Positions 1-8,598 of a stretch of 64,000 bases of DNA are shown in pieces. The translations under genes were made by a program, and so were the position numbers. The notes beneath the pieces are model-generated. The model saw only the letters and a list, made by a program, of their open reading frames with translations, searched no databases and was not told the DNA's origin. The stretch comes from Burkholderia stabilis (GTDB lineage Bacteria; Pseudomonadota; Gammaproteobacteria; Burkholderiales; Burkholderiaceae), in contig NZ_CP016443.1 in NCBI RefSeq assembly GCF_001742165.1, forward strand, positions 1,736,001 to 1,800,000, read 5' to 3'. The number at the start of each line of letters is the position of its first letter. The stretch's first letter is position 1.

Positions 1-741
1 GGCCGCCTTGATCACCAGCGACGAGTAGGTCTTCAGCGGCATGTACGTCAGCGTCGCCGTCAGCCCCCAGTGCTTGTCGATCGCATAGCTCGCGCCGATG
101 TTGTAGACCGGCGTGAACGACGACGACGCCTTGCCCTCCACCGACGTCGCACCCGGCTTGCCGGCGCCGGCCGCGAGCACGCTGCCGAGGTTCTCGTTGA
201 TGTCCTTCGCGAAGTTGCCGTTCAGCTCGATGTTGCTGAACCAGCTGTAGGCCACGCCGATCCCGACGAACGGCCGGAACTTCGCCGTCGGTGCATTGAA
301 GTAGTACTGCAGGATGATCGTCGGGCTCCACTGCCGCGCGTTCTTCACGGCCGGCTGGTTCGCCGACTTGTCCATGTCGACGTTGCCGAGCGCACCGGCC
401 GGACCCGGCGGCTTGATCACGCCGTGGCCGGTCAGCGTGAACTCGGGCGGCACGCCGAGCACCGACGTCACCGCGATGTGGTCGGTGAAGAAGTGCGTAA
501 GCGTGAGGCCGACCGTATCGGCATTGTTGACCGTCAGGCTCGTGCCCGGCGACGTGAACGAACCGGGCAGGCGCAGCGGCCCGTTGATCGGCATGCCCGC
601 GAGATTCGTCGTCAGACCGTTGGTCGAATCCTGCGGCATGATGTGCAGCCACCCGAGCGTCGCGACGTTGTCGCCCGCCTGCTGGGCCGATGCGAGCGTC
701 GACACGCCTGCGACGACGCCCGCGACAATCAGCTTCTTCAT
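1..741 (-). CDS. ompW: OmpW family outer membrane protein (3' end outside window)
   Basis: Start at 741 with a GGGGGAGA ribosome site 5-12 bases upstream; 247 codons are visible and the frame runs off the left edge. The protein opens with a signal peptide ending near ASA (residues 16-18), then alternating short hydrophobic and polar beta-strands. Segments such as VGIGVAYSWFSN and TLTHFFTDHIAV are typical of OmpW, a small eight-stranded beta-barrel that passes hydrophobic compounds across the outer membrane. It is the last gene of a three-gene minus-strand cluster behind two DUF2957-type lipoproteins, 73 bp after the nearer one. The substrate is not predictable. Family assignment is by eye from strand pattern and these motifs. 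Confidence 0.85.
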   Translation of the reverse strand, partial: MKKLIVAGVVAGVSTLASAQQAGDNVATLGWLHIMPQDSTNGLTTNLAGMPINGPLRLPGSFTSPGTSLTVNNADTVGLTLTHFFTDHIAVTSVLGVPPEFTLTGHGVIKPPGPAGALGNVDMDKSANQPAVKNARQWSPTIILQYYFNAPTAKFRPFVGIGVAYSWFSNIELNGNFAKDINENLGSVLAAGAGKPGATSVEGKASSSFTPVYNIGASYAIDKHWGLTATLTYMPLKTYSSLVIKAA

Positions 742-765
742 GAAGTCTCCCCCTCATTCTGTCGG

Positions 766-791
766 GGCGCCGCGCATCCGCGCGCGGCGCC
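766..791 (-). other. Perfect 10-bp intercistronic hairpin
   Basis: GGCGCCGCGC (766-775) and GCGCGGCGCC (782-791) form a perfect stem with a 6-base loop. It lies 23 bases past the stop of the 815-2068 gene and just before the OmpW ribosome site. No U-tract follows on the minus strand, so it is not a classic terminator. It could protect the upstream mRNA 3' end or attenuate readthrough into ompW. Confidence 0.6.
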
Positions 792-814
792 GCCATGTCT
801 CCATCCGCACGCGG

Positions 815-2068
815 TCACTGCACGAACGCGCCGACCGTGAAGTACGGGTTGCTCGTATCGGCCATGTCGAGGAACCCGAACACGCCGCCGGTGAACACGA
901 ACTTGCCGGTCGCCGGACCCGACGCCGCATCTGCATGCACGGTCGTCACGACGCCCGGCACTTTCTGCGTGTAGTCGAGGTTCAGCGCGCGCGTGAGTGC
1001 GGCCTGCGACGCATTGAACGGATCGAGCAGCGTGGCCTGCGCGCCGATGAGCGCGGTCGCACGGTAGTTGAACGCGCTGTCGACGCCCGTGTACTCGCCG
1101 TCCTGCGAACCCTGCGTGATCGCCGTTTGCGGGCTCAGGAACGAAATACCCGATTCGTCGTCCGCGCTCGGCGGGCCTTGCGTGAGGTCCGCGTTCGCGG
1201 CGCCGGTGCGGATGAAGATCGGCACGAGCTGGTTGCGCAGCTTGCCGACGATCAGGATCCCCTTGCCGGCCTTCGCCGGATCGAGCGCGGCGAGCGTCGC
1301 CGGAATCTGCGGCTGGTAGTTGAGCGACTGGAATGCCGGCGCATCCGGGCGCAGCTTGAACGGCTGGTTCACGATCGCGCTCGACGCGAGCGGCTGCCCG
1401 CCGTTCTTCTTGCCGAAGTTGTCGGTCTCGACGTAGCTGCCGTCCGCGTTGATCGTCACCTTCTGGTCGAGCGCCACCGGCTGGAAGCTTTGCGACGGCA
1501 CCTGGTGATAACCGAGCTGGTTGTATGTGCCGGCGATCTTCGTCAGGTCGGTTTCCAGCGACGAGAAGCTGATGAACGGGTAGTACGGGAACGTCGTCTT
1601 CGGGATCTTGCCGACGCCGATCACGCCGTCGAACTGGATCGTCGCGCCGGGGATCGCGCCGCCCAGCACGCCTTCGCCGAGGAACAGCCGCGCCGGCCGC
1701 GTCGGGTCGAGGCTCGCGTTCTGCATCCGGAACGTGCACTGGTTCAGCTTGACCGTCGGCAGCCCCGTTTCGTCGGCGAGCGTGCCGTCGACCACGTTGG
1801 CCGGCGCCGTATCTCGCGTAGGCTGCACGGTGCCCGTGGTGGTCGGCACCGGCGACGCGAGGTAGGTCATCCGGTACGTCATCTTCGTCGTGTCGAGTTG
1901 CACTTTCACGAGCTCGCCCGATCCGGAACCGCCGATGAACACCGTGTTGTAGTCGATCGTCTGCGGGCACAGCCGGACCACCGGCGCGGGCGGCGGGTCG
2001 CCGTCTCCGCCGCACGCGGCCAGCACGGGCGCGAGCGACGCCGCGGCCATCCAATGTTTCAAATTCAT
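815..2068 (-). CDS. DUF2957-type surface lipoprotein, copy 2
   Basis: A 417-residue protein with a lipoprotein signal: hydrophobic residues 7-18 and lipobox LAAC with Cys19, followed by a Gly/Pro-rich tether. The mature part shares blocks with the neighbouring 3753-2140 product: LCPxxxDY, GGxGSGExVKV, DTTKxTYxM, GGxIPGATI and the C-terminal NPxFTVGAFVQ. The two are therefore tandem paralogs. This matches my recollection of DUF2957, a family of unknown function found mostly in Burkholderia; that assignment is from memory. Predicted location is the outer membrane. It sits between its paralog and an OmpW porin on one strand, suggesting a shared envelope role. Confidence 0.8.
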   Translation of the reverse strand: MNLKHWMAAASLAPVLAACGGDGDPPPAPVVRLCPQTIDYNTVFIGGSGSGELVKVQLDTTKMTYRMTYLASPVPTTTGTVQPTRDTAPANVVDGTLADETGLPTVKLNQCTFRMQNASLDPTRPARLFLGEGVLGGAIPGATIQFDGVIGVGKIPKTTFPYYPFISFSSLETDLTKIAGTYNQLGYHQVPSQSFQPVALDQKVTINADGSYVETDNFGKKNGGQPLASSAIVNQPFKLRPDAPAFQSLNYQPQIPATLAALDPAKAGKGILIVGKLRNQLVPIFIRTGAANADLTQGPPSADDESGISFLSPQTAITQGSQDGEYTGVDSAFNYRATALIGAQATLLDPFNASQAALTRALNLDYTQKVPGVVTTVHADAASGPATGKFVFTGGVFGFLDMADTSNPYFTVGAFVQ

Positions 2069-2093
2069 AGGAATCCTCTTGAAATTCGATTCG

Positions 2094-2118
2094 CCGGCGG
2101 CGACGCTTGCGCCGCCGG
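2094..2118 (-). other. 9-bp intercistronic hairpin
   Basis: CCGGCGGCG (2094-2102) pairs perfectly with CGCCGCCGG (2110-2118) around a 7-base loop. It lies 21 bases past the stop of the upstream lipoprotein gene and before the start at 2068. There is no U-tract. Its position mirrors the hairpin at 766-791, so each stop codon inside this cluster is followed by a strong stem. Confidence 0.6.
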
Positions 2119-2139
2119 TGTTACGTGTTCAATACAGGG

Positions 2140-3753
2140 TTACTGGACGAACGCGCCGACCGTGAAGAACGGGTTGACCTTGCTGTTGTTGACGACCATC
2201 GCGTAGACGTTGCCGGCCGTCACGAGCCAGCCGGTGTCGCCCTTGCTGAAGATCGCCACGTTGCCGTTCGGGCCCTTCGCGTTGAAGTCCTGCGTGGCCG
2301 TGACCTTGATCTTGCCGGGCGTGGCCTGCGTATAGTCGAGCGCGAACTGCGAGCTCACCGACGACGTCTGCGGATCGATGAACGCCGCGGTACTGCCCTG
2401 GAACAGCGTGGACGTGTAGTTCGCGGCGAGCGTCGACACGGCGGTACCGTCGTTGCAGGTTCCGGCTTCCGTCAAGAAGGTGCCGTTGACGAAATTGCCG
2501 GGCAGGTCCGGGTGCGGCACGTTCGGATTGAAGCTCGGGCCCGCCGTCGGGAAGAAGGTCGTCGTGCCGGGCGACGTCACGATGCCGCATGCGGATGCGC
2601 TGGTTGCACCGATGTAACCGCCCTTCAGGGAATTCGCGGCAATCGCGGTGGTCGACGACAGCATCGAGATCCCGACTTCGGCATCGGCGACCGACGCGAG
2701 CAGATTGGCCGGATCGACATGCGTATAGCCGACCCGAATCACGACCGGTATCCGCACGCCGTTCAGCTTGCCGACGATCATGATGCCTTTGGCCTGACTC
2801 GACGCAAGGAGGAGCAGCGACGACCCCTGCCCCGCCATCGGATACGAGACCAAACCAAACGCGTTCGCCAGCCCGTTGCTCACGAACACGTTGTCGGCCG
2901 ACCCGTCCGCATTCTTGCGCAGCGTCCAGGGGCTCCCGGTCGTCTGGCACGAGTAGTCGCTGCCTGGCGTGATCGTGCATGAACCGTTCGCATTGAGCGT
3001 CTGGTTCCAGTTGACGACGTCCGGTTCCCAGCCGATCGGGCCGGGCGCACTCTGCCCGCCCCCGCCGAGCGGTGACAGATGGATGCCTACCTCGTTGTAA
3101 TTGCCCGCGACCTTCGAAAAGTCGGTTTCCGTTTCGATGAAGCCGATGAACGGATAGAAATCGAACGTGCGCGACGGCACGAGGCCGATGGGCAACGGAG
3201 CCCCGAGGTCGATACCCGCGAACGCGATCGTCGCCCCCGGAATCCCGCCGCCCACCACGCCATTGCCGACGAACAGCATCGGCGGGTCCGTGCGCTTGAT
3301 CGTCACCGAATACGCGCCGTCGCTCGTCGCGCCGCTGTCGAGCACGAACGCGCAGCGATTCTGCTCGGCCGTCGGGAGATTGGTCGGATGATGGAATGCG
3401 CCGCTGATCGTCAGGCCCGCACGCGTGTTGTTGACTTGCCCCGCCGATGTCGGCACCGACGATTCGATGAACTGCATCTGATAGGTGAGCTTCGTCGTGT
3501 CGAACTTCACCTTCACGTATTCGCCGCTGCCGGCGCCGCCCGTATAGGTCGTCGAATAGTCGAGCGCGTCCGGACACAGCTTCGTCACCACCGGCGGCGT
3601 CGTTTCCGCGCCGCTCGGCCCGCATGCGCTGCCCGAGCACTGCGGCACGTTGATCGGCCCCGGATCGTCGCCGCCGCCGCAACCGGCGACGAACGGCAGC
3701 GCCAGCACTGCGCACGACAGGATCGCCTTCCGCCATTCAGGAATGCAAATCAT
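2140..3753 (-). CDS. DUF2957-type surface lipoprotein, copy 1
   Basis: The start at 3753 is chosen because AAGGAGGGG lies 4-12 bases upstream and because it gives a clean lipoprotein signal. Residues 8-24 are hydrophobic and the lipobox is VAGC with Cys25, followed by GGGDDPG. The open frame extends further upstream to 3846, but that part looks non-coding. The product is about 537 residues, longer than its paralog at 815-2068. It shares that protein's blocks (LCPDALDY, GSGEYVKVKFDTTKLTY, GGGIPGATIAF, NPFFTVGAFVQ) but carries extra central sequence with several Cys residues. Expected to be an outer-membrane lipoprotein of unknown function. It is the first gene of the cluster that ends in ompW. 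Confidence 0.8.
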   Translation of the reverse strand: MICIPEWRKAILSCAVLALPFVAGCGGGDDPGPINVPQCSGSACGPSGAETTPPVVTKLCPDALDYSTTYTGGAGSGEYVKVKFDTTKLTYQMQFIESSVPTSAGQVNNTRAGLTISGAFHHPTNLPTAEQNRCAFVLDSGATSDGAYSVTIKRTDPPMLFVGNGVVGGGIPGATIAFAGIDLGAPLPIGLVPSRTFDFYPFIGFIETETDFSKVAGNYNEVGIHLSPLGGGGQSAPGPIGWEPDVVNWNQTLNANGSCTITPGSDYSCQTTGSPWTLRKNADGSADNVFVSNGLANAFGLVSYPMAGQGSSLLLLASSQAKGIMIVGKLNGVRIPVVIRVGYTHVDPANLLASVADAEVGISMLSSTTAIAANSLKGGYIGATSASACGIVTSPGTTTFFPTAGPSFNPNVPHPDLPGNFVNGTFLTEAGTCNDGTAVSTLAANYTSTLFQGSTAAFIDPQTSSVSSQFALDYTQATPGKIKVTATQDFNAKGPNGNVAIFSKGDTGWLVTAGNVYAMVVNNSKVNPFFTVGAFVQ

Positions 3754-4377
3754 CAACCCCTCCTTTTCAGGTACGACAAGTCTCGTCCGGACAGGCTGCT
3801 TGGCCCGCCGGTTGGTATCGCGCCGCCGCACGAACGCGCGGCGCATGATGGTGTTCGCCAGGTCACGCCCTGCAGCTCACGCAAATGCGACGAAAGCCGC
3901 TGCGGCAGGCAAGCGCTCTCCCGCAGCGCCGTCATGCGGCACGGCGCCGTCGGAACGATCGAAACGGAAAATGATTCGCCGCTACACGGCGATGCGACAA
4001 CGCAGGCTGGCGACGGATGTCGCGCCGGCATTCAGTGAATTCAGTGAAAAATGGGGAAACGGCAGTCCGACTGGCCCCGCGGCTAGGCGTCTCATGAATG
4101 GTCTCCGTACGTACGCTTGATTCGTTATCGTGATGCGTCGTTTTTTGAGACTATGATCGGACCATTCAAACAAGTAAATGGATGCAGAGTTCCAAACGAA
4201 TGAAACCGCGCGATCCTAGCGTTTACACGGTATTTGACAGATTTTCAAACAGCCTTCATTTTATTTGCTCAGACAAATACCCGGGCCGTGGAACACGCGT
4301 TTGAACGGCAACCGCCAAGCCGCGCCGAGCCAAGCCGGTCGGCCTTCAGCGGCCCGCGAGCATGTTGCGGCGCAACC
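3754..4377. other. Gene-free region upstream of the lipoprotein/OmpW cluster
   Basis: 624 bp with no convincing gene. The part at about 4110-4280 is markedly AT-richer than its surroundings. On the minus strand TTGAAA (4243-4248) and TAAACG (4220-4225) are 17 bases apart and could be a weak promoter for the lipoprotein cluster, with a leader of about 460 bases. On the plus strand TTGACA occurs at 4234-4239 without a good -10 element or a downstream gene. Confidence 0.5.
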
Positions 4378-4674
4378 TTACACGTCGATGATCGCGAGCG
4401 TGCCGTGGCTGCCGGGCAGCACCGCATGAAGCGTGCCGGCGAGCGCGAGATACATCTGCCCGGCCTCGACCACGACCGTTTCCGCCCCGACTTCGAGCAT
4501 CAGCTTGCCGTCGAGCACCAGCAGCCCTTCGTTGTAGTCGTGCACTTCCGCTTCGTAAGGCTGCGCATCCATGCGCAACACCTTGATCCTGGCCGGCCCG
4601 ACTTCGCCGACGATCGTGGATTTCCAGGCGACGGCCTGCCCGGCCGCCACGGATTTGAAATCGATCAAAGACAT
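4378..4674 (-). CDS. Small cupin-domain protein
   Basis: A 98-residue protein that is a single cupin_2 barrel. The short strands run in the order expected, with the first motif around EVHDYNEGLLVLDGKLMLEV (residues 42-61) and the second around AGTLHAVLPG (residues 79-88). The first motif has only one His (residue 44), with Glu42 nearby, and the second has His83, so a metal site is possible but not canonical. There is no signal peptide, so it is cytoplasmic. It stands alone, divergent from the ABC transporter at 5109. Substrate unknown. It lacks the N-terminal features of the PpnP nucleoside phosphorylases, which are of similar length. Confidence 0.75.
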   Translation of the reverse strand: MSLIDFKSVAAGQAVAWKSTIVGEVGPARIKVLRMDAQPYEAEVHDYNEGLLVLDGKLMLEVGAETVVVEAGQMYLALAGTLHAVLPGSHGTLAIIDV

Positions 4675-5108
4675 GCGCCCCGCTCCATTAAGCGTGAAAG
4701 GAACGCATTATCGCGAGCGCCGCGCATGGCGTCCCGGTACGGCGCGGCGGTGTTCCGGCAGCACAGTCGCGCGACCGTCGGCCCCACTGCCGAGCGAAAC
4801 CACGATCGCCGGCCGATTCGCGTAAAAAGGCATTCATTGTTCGCACGAATCAAATAAAACGCCGCTTTGTCGAGCGAGACTCGTCCATTCCACGCCAATT
4901 CGGCACCGGCAACGCACGGCCTTTCCATCAGAATGCATTTCCATCTACCGATTGCTAATATGGCGGTCCCGCGATCCCGCACCACAATACCGTTCGACAT
5001 GACGCCCGTCCGCCATGCCGTCCCCGGTCCCGGCCGCTTCGCAGCGGCGGCTGCGCCGGGCACGCGCGGCGCAGGCGGTCGTGCCGGCCGGCCGTGCCAT
5101 CCGTGAGC
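4675..5108. other. Divergent intergenic region
   Basis: 434 bp between the cupin gene (minus) and the ABC transporter operon (plus). Apart from an extended -10-like sequence at 4953-4961 on the plus strand I see no gene or strong repeat. Confidence 0.5.
4953..4961 (+). promoter_or_regulatory. Candidate extended -10 promoter for yadGH-like operon
   Basis: TGC followed by TAATAT (4956-4961) resembles an extended -10 element. No good -35 hexamer is present at 17 bases. Transcription would begin near 4968, giving a leader of about 140 bases. Confidence 0.4.
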
Positions 5109-6053
5109 ATGCAACCGATCCTTTCCGTCTCCGACCTCTCCAAGACTTACGCGTCCGGCTTCCAGGCGCTGAAGCACGTGACCCTCGACATCCGCCCCGG
5201 CGAGATCTTCGCGCTGCTCGGGCCGAACGGCGCCGGCAAGACGACGCTGATCGGCTCGATCTGCGGCATCGTCACGCCGACCGCAGGCCGCGTGACGGTC
5301 GGCGGCCACGACATCCGCGATCACTACCGCGCGGCCCGCGAAATGATCGGCCTCGTGCCGCAGGAGCTGACGACCGACGCGTTCGAAACCGTCTGGGCGA
5401 CCGTGTCGTTCAGCCGCGGCCTGTTCGGCAAGGCGCCCGATCCCGCACACATCGAAAAGACGCTGAAGGCGCTGTCGCTGTGGGACAAGCGCGACAACAA
5501 GCTGATGACGCTGTCGGGCGGCATGAAGCGCCGCGTGATGATCGCGAAGGCGCTGTCGCACGAGCCGCGCATCCTGTTCCTCGACGAGCCGACGGCCGGC
5601 GTCGACGTCGAGCTGCGCCGCGACATGTGGAAGCTCGTCGATTCGCTGCGCGAAAGCGGCGTGACGATCCTGCTGACCACGCACTACATCGAGGAAGCCG
5701 AAGAGATGGCCGACCGGATCGGCATCATCCTCGGCGGCGAGCTCGTTCTCGTCGAGGAAAAGCGCGAACTGATGCGCAAGCTCGGCAAGAAGCAGCTGAC
5801 CGTGCAGCTCGAGCAGCCGCTCACGGACGTCCCGCCCGCGCTCGCGCCGTTCGGGCTCGAACGCGCGGACGACGGCGCCGCGCTCGTCTACACCTACGAC
5901 TCGCAGCGCGACGACGCGAGCATCGCGAAGCTGATCAACGCGCTGGGCTCCGCCGGCATCGGGTTCCGCGACCTGCACACGACGCAGAGCTCGCTCGAAG
6001 ACATTTTCGTCAGCCTGATCGACAACCGGCGCAACGGCGTACAAGGAGCCTGA
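5109..6053 (+). CDS. ABC exporter ATP-binding protein, YadG-like
   Basis: A 314-residue ATPase with Walker [10 protein letters not shown] (residues 38-46), Q-loop VPQE, signature LSGGMKRR (near 135), Walker [13 protein letters not shown] and switch His in [11 protein letters not shown]-terminal extension of about 90 residues is typical of the YadG/NodI/DrrA branch of drug or polymer exporters. I prefer ATG 5109 over GTG 5094 or 5103 because the family begins near [10 protein letters not shown]; no start has a strong ribosome site. It pairs with the permease beginning 5 bases after its stop, forming a two-gene exporter. The substrate cannot be read from sequence. Confidence 0.85.
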   Translation: MQPILSVSDLSKTYASGFQALKHVTLDIRPGEIFALLGPNGAGKTTLIGSICGIVTPTAGRVTVGGHDIRDHYRAAREMIGLVPQELTTDAFETVWATVSFSRGLFGKAPDPAHIEKTLKALSLWDKRDNKLMTLSGGMKRRVMIAKALSHEPRILFLDEPTAGVDVELRRDMWKLVDSLRESGVTILLTTHYIEEAEEMADRIGIILGGELVLVEEKRELMRKLGKKQLTVQLEQPLTDVPPALAPFGLERADDGAALVYTYDSQRDDASIAKLINALGSAGIGFRDLHTTQSSLEDIFVSLIDNRRNGVQGA

Positions 6054-6058
6054 CGCAC

Positions 6059-6820
6059 ATGAATCTGCATGGAATCCGCGCGATCTACCGCGCAGAAATG
6101 GCCCGCACGCGCCGCACGCTGATGCAGAGCATCATCGCGCCGGTGATCTCGACGTCGCTGTATTTCGTCGTGTTCGGCTCCGCGATCGGCTCGCGCATCA
6201 GCGACGTGAACGGCATCGGCTACGGGTCGTTCATCGTGCCGGGCCTCGTGATGCTGTCGCTGCTGTCGCAGAGCATCTCGAACGCGTCGTTCGGCATCTA
6301 CTTCCCGCGCTTCACGGGCACGATCTACGAGATCCTGTCCGCGCCCGTGTCGTACTGGGAAATCGTGATCGCCTACGTGGGCGCGGCCGCGTCGAAGTCG
6401 ATACTGCTCGGCGTCATCATCCTCGCCACGGCCGGCCTGTTCGTGCCGCTGCACATCCTGCATCCGTTCTGGATGGTGCTGTTCCTCGTGCTCACCGCGG
6501 TCACGTTCAGCCTGTTCGGCTTCGTGATCGGCATCTGGGCCGACAGCTTCGAGAAGCTGCAACTCGTGCCGCTTTTGATCATCACGCCGCTCACGTTCCT
6601 CGGCGGCAGCTTCTATTCGGTCGACATGCTGCCGCCCGCGTGGCGCGTCATCACGCTGTTCAACCCGATCGTGTACCTGGTCAGCGGCTTCCGCTGGTCG
6701 TTCTACGGGATCGCCGACGTGCACGTGTGGATCAGCCTCGCGGCAACCGGGCTGTTCCTCGTGATCCTGCTCGCGATCGTCGCGTGGATGTTCCGCACCG
6801 GATACAAGCTGAAGAATTGA
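6059..6820 (+). CDS. ABC-2 type exporter permease, YadH-like
   Basis: A 253-residue inner-membrane protein with about six hydrophobic segments (around residues 20-40, 55-75, 105-130, 140-160, 170-190 and 225-248). It has the ABC-2 signature region near [18 protein letters not shown] short cytoplasmic N-terminus with [16 protein letters not shown] is characteristic of the YadH/NodJ/DrrB family. It starts 5 bases after the ATPase stop, so the two are co-translated and form the export complex as a 2+2 assembly. A terminator-like hairpin follows at 6922-6955. Confidence 0.85.
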   Translation: MNLHGIRAIYRAEMARTRRTLMQSIIAPVISTSLYFVVFGSAIGSRISDVNGIGYGSFIVPGLVMLSLLSQSISNASFGIYFPRFTGTIYEILSAPVSYWEIVIAYVGAAASKSILLGVIILATAGLFVPLHILHPFWMVLFLVLTAVTFSLFGFVIGIWADSFEKLQLVPLLIITPLTFLGGSFYSVDMLPPAWRVITLFNPIVYLVSGFRWSFYGIADVHVWISLAATGLFLVILLAIVAWMFRTGYKLKN

Positions 6821-6921
6821 CGCATCGCGCGCCGCCCGCCGATGACGCATTTGGGCAAGCAGGCGGCGCTTTTCCTCTGATGCGGCATTTTGTGGTCGCG
6901 TCTACTGAATACCGAAGCATC

Positions 6922-6955
6922 GGGGCCCTGGAGCATGCGCTGCGAGGCCCCTTTT
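6922..6955 (+). terminator. Terminator-like hairpin with U-run
   Basis: GGGGCC (6922-6927) and GGCCCC (6946-6951) flank an 18-base loop and are followed directly by TTTT. It lies 100 bases past the permease stop and just ahead of the MFS gene ribosome site. It could end the yadGH-like operon or act as a leader attenuator for the MFS gene. Confidence 0.55.
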
Positions 6956-6971
6956 CATTTCAGAGGACGCC

Positions 6972-8396
6972 ATGCCCGCCGCCACCGCTCCCGCCTCCGC
7001 CGCCGCCCGGCTCGAACGCCTGCCGTTCTCCGGCTATCACAAGCGGATCTTCTTCATCATCGCCATCGCGTTCTTCTTCGATTCGGTCGACCTCGGCACG
7101 ATGACGTTCGTGCTCGGCTCGATCCGCAAGGAGTTCGGTTTGTCGACGGCCGCCGCCGGCCTCGTCGCGAGCGCAAGCTTCTTCGGGATGGTGATCGGCG
7201 CGGCCGTCGCCGGCCTGCTCGCCGACCGCTTCGGCCGCCGGCCCGTGTTCCAGTGGAGCATGGTGCTGTGGGGCGCCGCGTCGTACCTGTGCTCGACCGC
7301 GCAGAGCGTCGACGCGCTGATCGTCTACCGCGTGCTGCTCGGGATCGGGATGGGGATGGAATTCCCGGTCGCGCAGACGCTGCTGTCCGAATTCGTGCCG
7401 ACCGAGAAGCGCGGCCGCCTGATCGCGCTGATGGACGGCTTCTGGCCGCTGGGTTTCATCACGGCCGGCATCGTCGCGTACTTCGTGCTGCCGCAGTTCG
7501 GCTGGCGCACGGTGTTCGCGCTGCTCGCGATTCCCGCCGTGTTCGTGCTCGTCGTGCGCCGCATCGTGCCCGAATCGCCGCGCTGGCTCGAACACGCGGG
7601 CCGCCATGCGGAAGCCGACACGGTGATGCAGACGATCGAAGCGAAGGTGATGCGCTCGGCCGGCGTCACGACGCTGCCGCCACCGTCGCGGCTCGCCGAA
7701 CCGGTGGCCGCGCGCGGCCGCGGCGCGCTGCGCGAAATCTGGAGCGGCGTGTACCGCCGCCGCACCGTGATGGTGTGGCTGCTGTGGTTCTTCGCGCTGC
7801 TCGGCTTCTACGGCCTCACGTCATGGCTCGGCGCGCTGTTGCAGCAGGCAGGCTTCGAGGTCACGAAATCGGTGTTCTACACGGTGCTGATCTCGCTCGG
7901 CGGCGTGCCGGGCTTCCTGTGCGCCGCGTGGCTCGTCGAGCGCTGGGGGCGCAAGCCGACCTGCATCGCGTCGCTGATCGGCGGCGGCGCGATGGCATAC
8001 GCGTACGGCCAGAGCGCGCTGTACGGCGGCAGCACGACGCTGCTGATCGTCACCGGCCTCGCGATGCAGTTCTTCCTGTTCGGGATGTGGGCCGCGCTGT
8101 ACACCTATACGCCCGAGCTGTACGGCACCGGCGCGCGCGCGACGGGCTCGGGCTTCGCGTCGGCGATCGGGCGGGTCGGCTCGCTGATCGGGCCGTATGT
8201 GGTCGGCGTGGTGCTGCCGGTGTTCGGCCAAGGCGGCGTGTTCACGCTCGGCGCGCTGTCGTTCATCGCGGCCGCGATCGCCGTGTGGACGCTCGGGATC
8301 GAAACGAAGGGCCTCGCGCTGGAACAACTCGCGGCAGGTGACGAAGCGGGCGGCAGCGGCCGGTATCCGGCGGCCGCTGCGGACAAGGTGTCCTGA
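6972..8396 (+). CDS. MFS transporter, sugar-porter/NiaP-like
   Basis: A 474-residue inner-membrane protein with twelve predicted helices. The signature GLLADRFGRRP lies between helices 2 and 3, and RVLLGIGMGMEFPVAQ and LSEFVPTEKRG place it in the sugar-porter/aromatic-acid branch that includes the nicotinate carrier NiaP. The second half has LVERWGRKPT. An AGAGGA ribosome site precedes ATG 6972. It appears to be a single gene: a hairpin separates it from the exporter upstream and another stem follows its stop. Nicotinate, another organic acid or a sugar are all possible substrates. Confidence 0.8.
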   Translation: MPAATAPASAAARLERLPFSGYHKRIFFIIAIAFFFDSVDLGTMTFVLGSIRKEFGLSTAAAGLVASASFFGMVIGAAVAGLLADRFGRRPVFQWSMVLWGAASYLCSTAQSVDALIVYRVLLGIGMGMEFPVAQTLLSEFVPTEKRGRLIALMDGFWPLGFITAGIVAYFVLPQFGWRTVFALLAIPAVFVLVVRRIVPESPRWLEHAGRHAEADTVMQTIEAKVMRSAGVTTLPPPSRLAEPVAARGRGALREIWSGVYRRRTVMVWLLWFFALLGFYGLTSWLGALLQQAGFEVTKSVFYTVLISLGGVPGFLCAAWLVERWGRKPTCIASLIGGGAMAYAYGQSALYGGSTTLLIVTGLAMQFFLFGMWAALYTYTPELYGTGARATGSGFASAIGRVGSLIGPYVVGVVLPVFGQGGVFTLGALSFIAAAIAVWTLGIETKGLALEQLAAGDEAGGSGRYPAAAADKVS

Positions 8397-8425
8397 TCCC
8401 CGGATCGGCTGGCGGTTTTCGTTCG

Positions 8426-8457
8426 GGCCGGGAAGGCGCTCCGCGCCGCTCCCGGCC
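8426..8457 (+). terminator. Strong hairpin after MFS gene
   Basis: GGCCGGGA (8426-8433) pairs with TCCCGGCC (8450-8457), and inside it GGCGC pairs with GCGCC around TCC. It sits 30 bases past the stop. The following bases are not U-rich, so termination efficiency is uncertain. Confidence 0.5.
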
Positions 8458-8476
8458 GTTGCGTGAACTGACAGGA

Positions 8477-8504
8477 TTCACGCGCGGAGCGGCGCTGCTA
8501 GACT
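8477..8504 (+). promoter_or_regulatory. Candidate promoter for the MBL-fold gene
   Basis: TTCACG (8477-8482, four of six -35 matches), a 16-base spacer and an extended -10 TGC-TAGACT (8496-8504). Transcription would start near 8511, leaving a leader of about 88 bases before ATG 8599. Confidence 0.5.
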
Positions 8505-8598
8505 GCGTCGATGCACCGGTTCGCGCGGCCCCTTGTGCGGCGCGGCGATCGCGCAACGGTGCGCCCCCGCCCCCACTGCCCGCGCAAGGATCGCATCG

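Noticed and set aside
314-2206. A 630-codon plus-strand frame
   Set aside because: It spans across two oppositely oriented, clearly coding genes (OmpW and a lipoprotein) and is Arg-rich.
4378-4674. PpnP-type nucleoside phosphorylase
   Set aside because: Length is similar, but the family's N-terminal sequence features are absent; only a general cupin call is supported.
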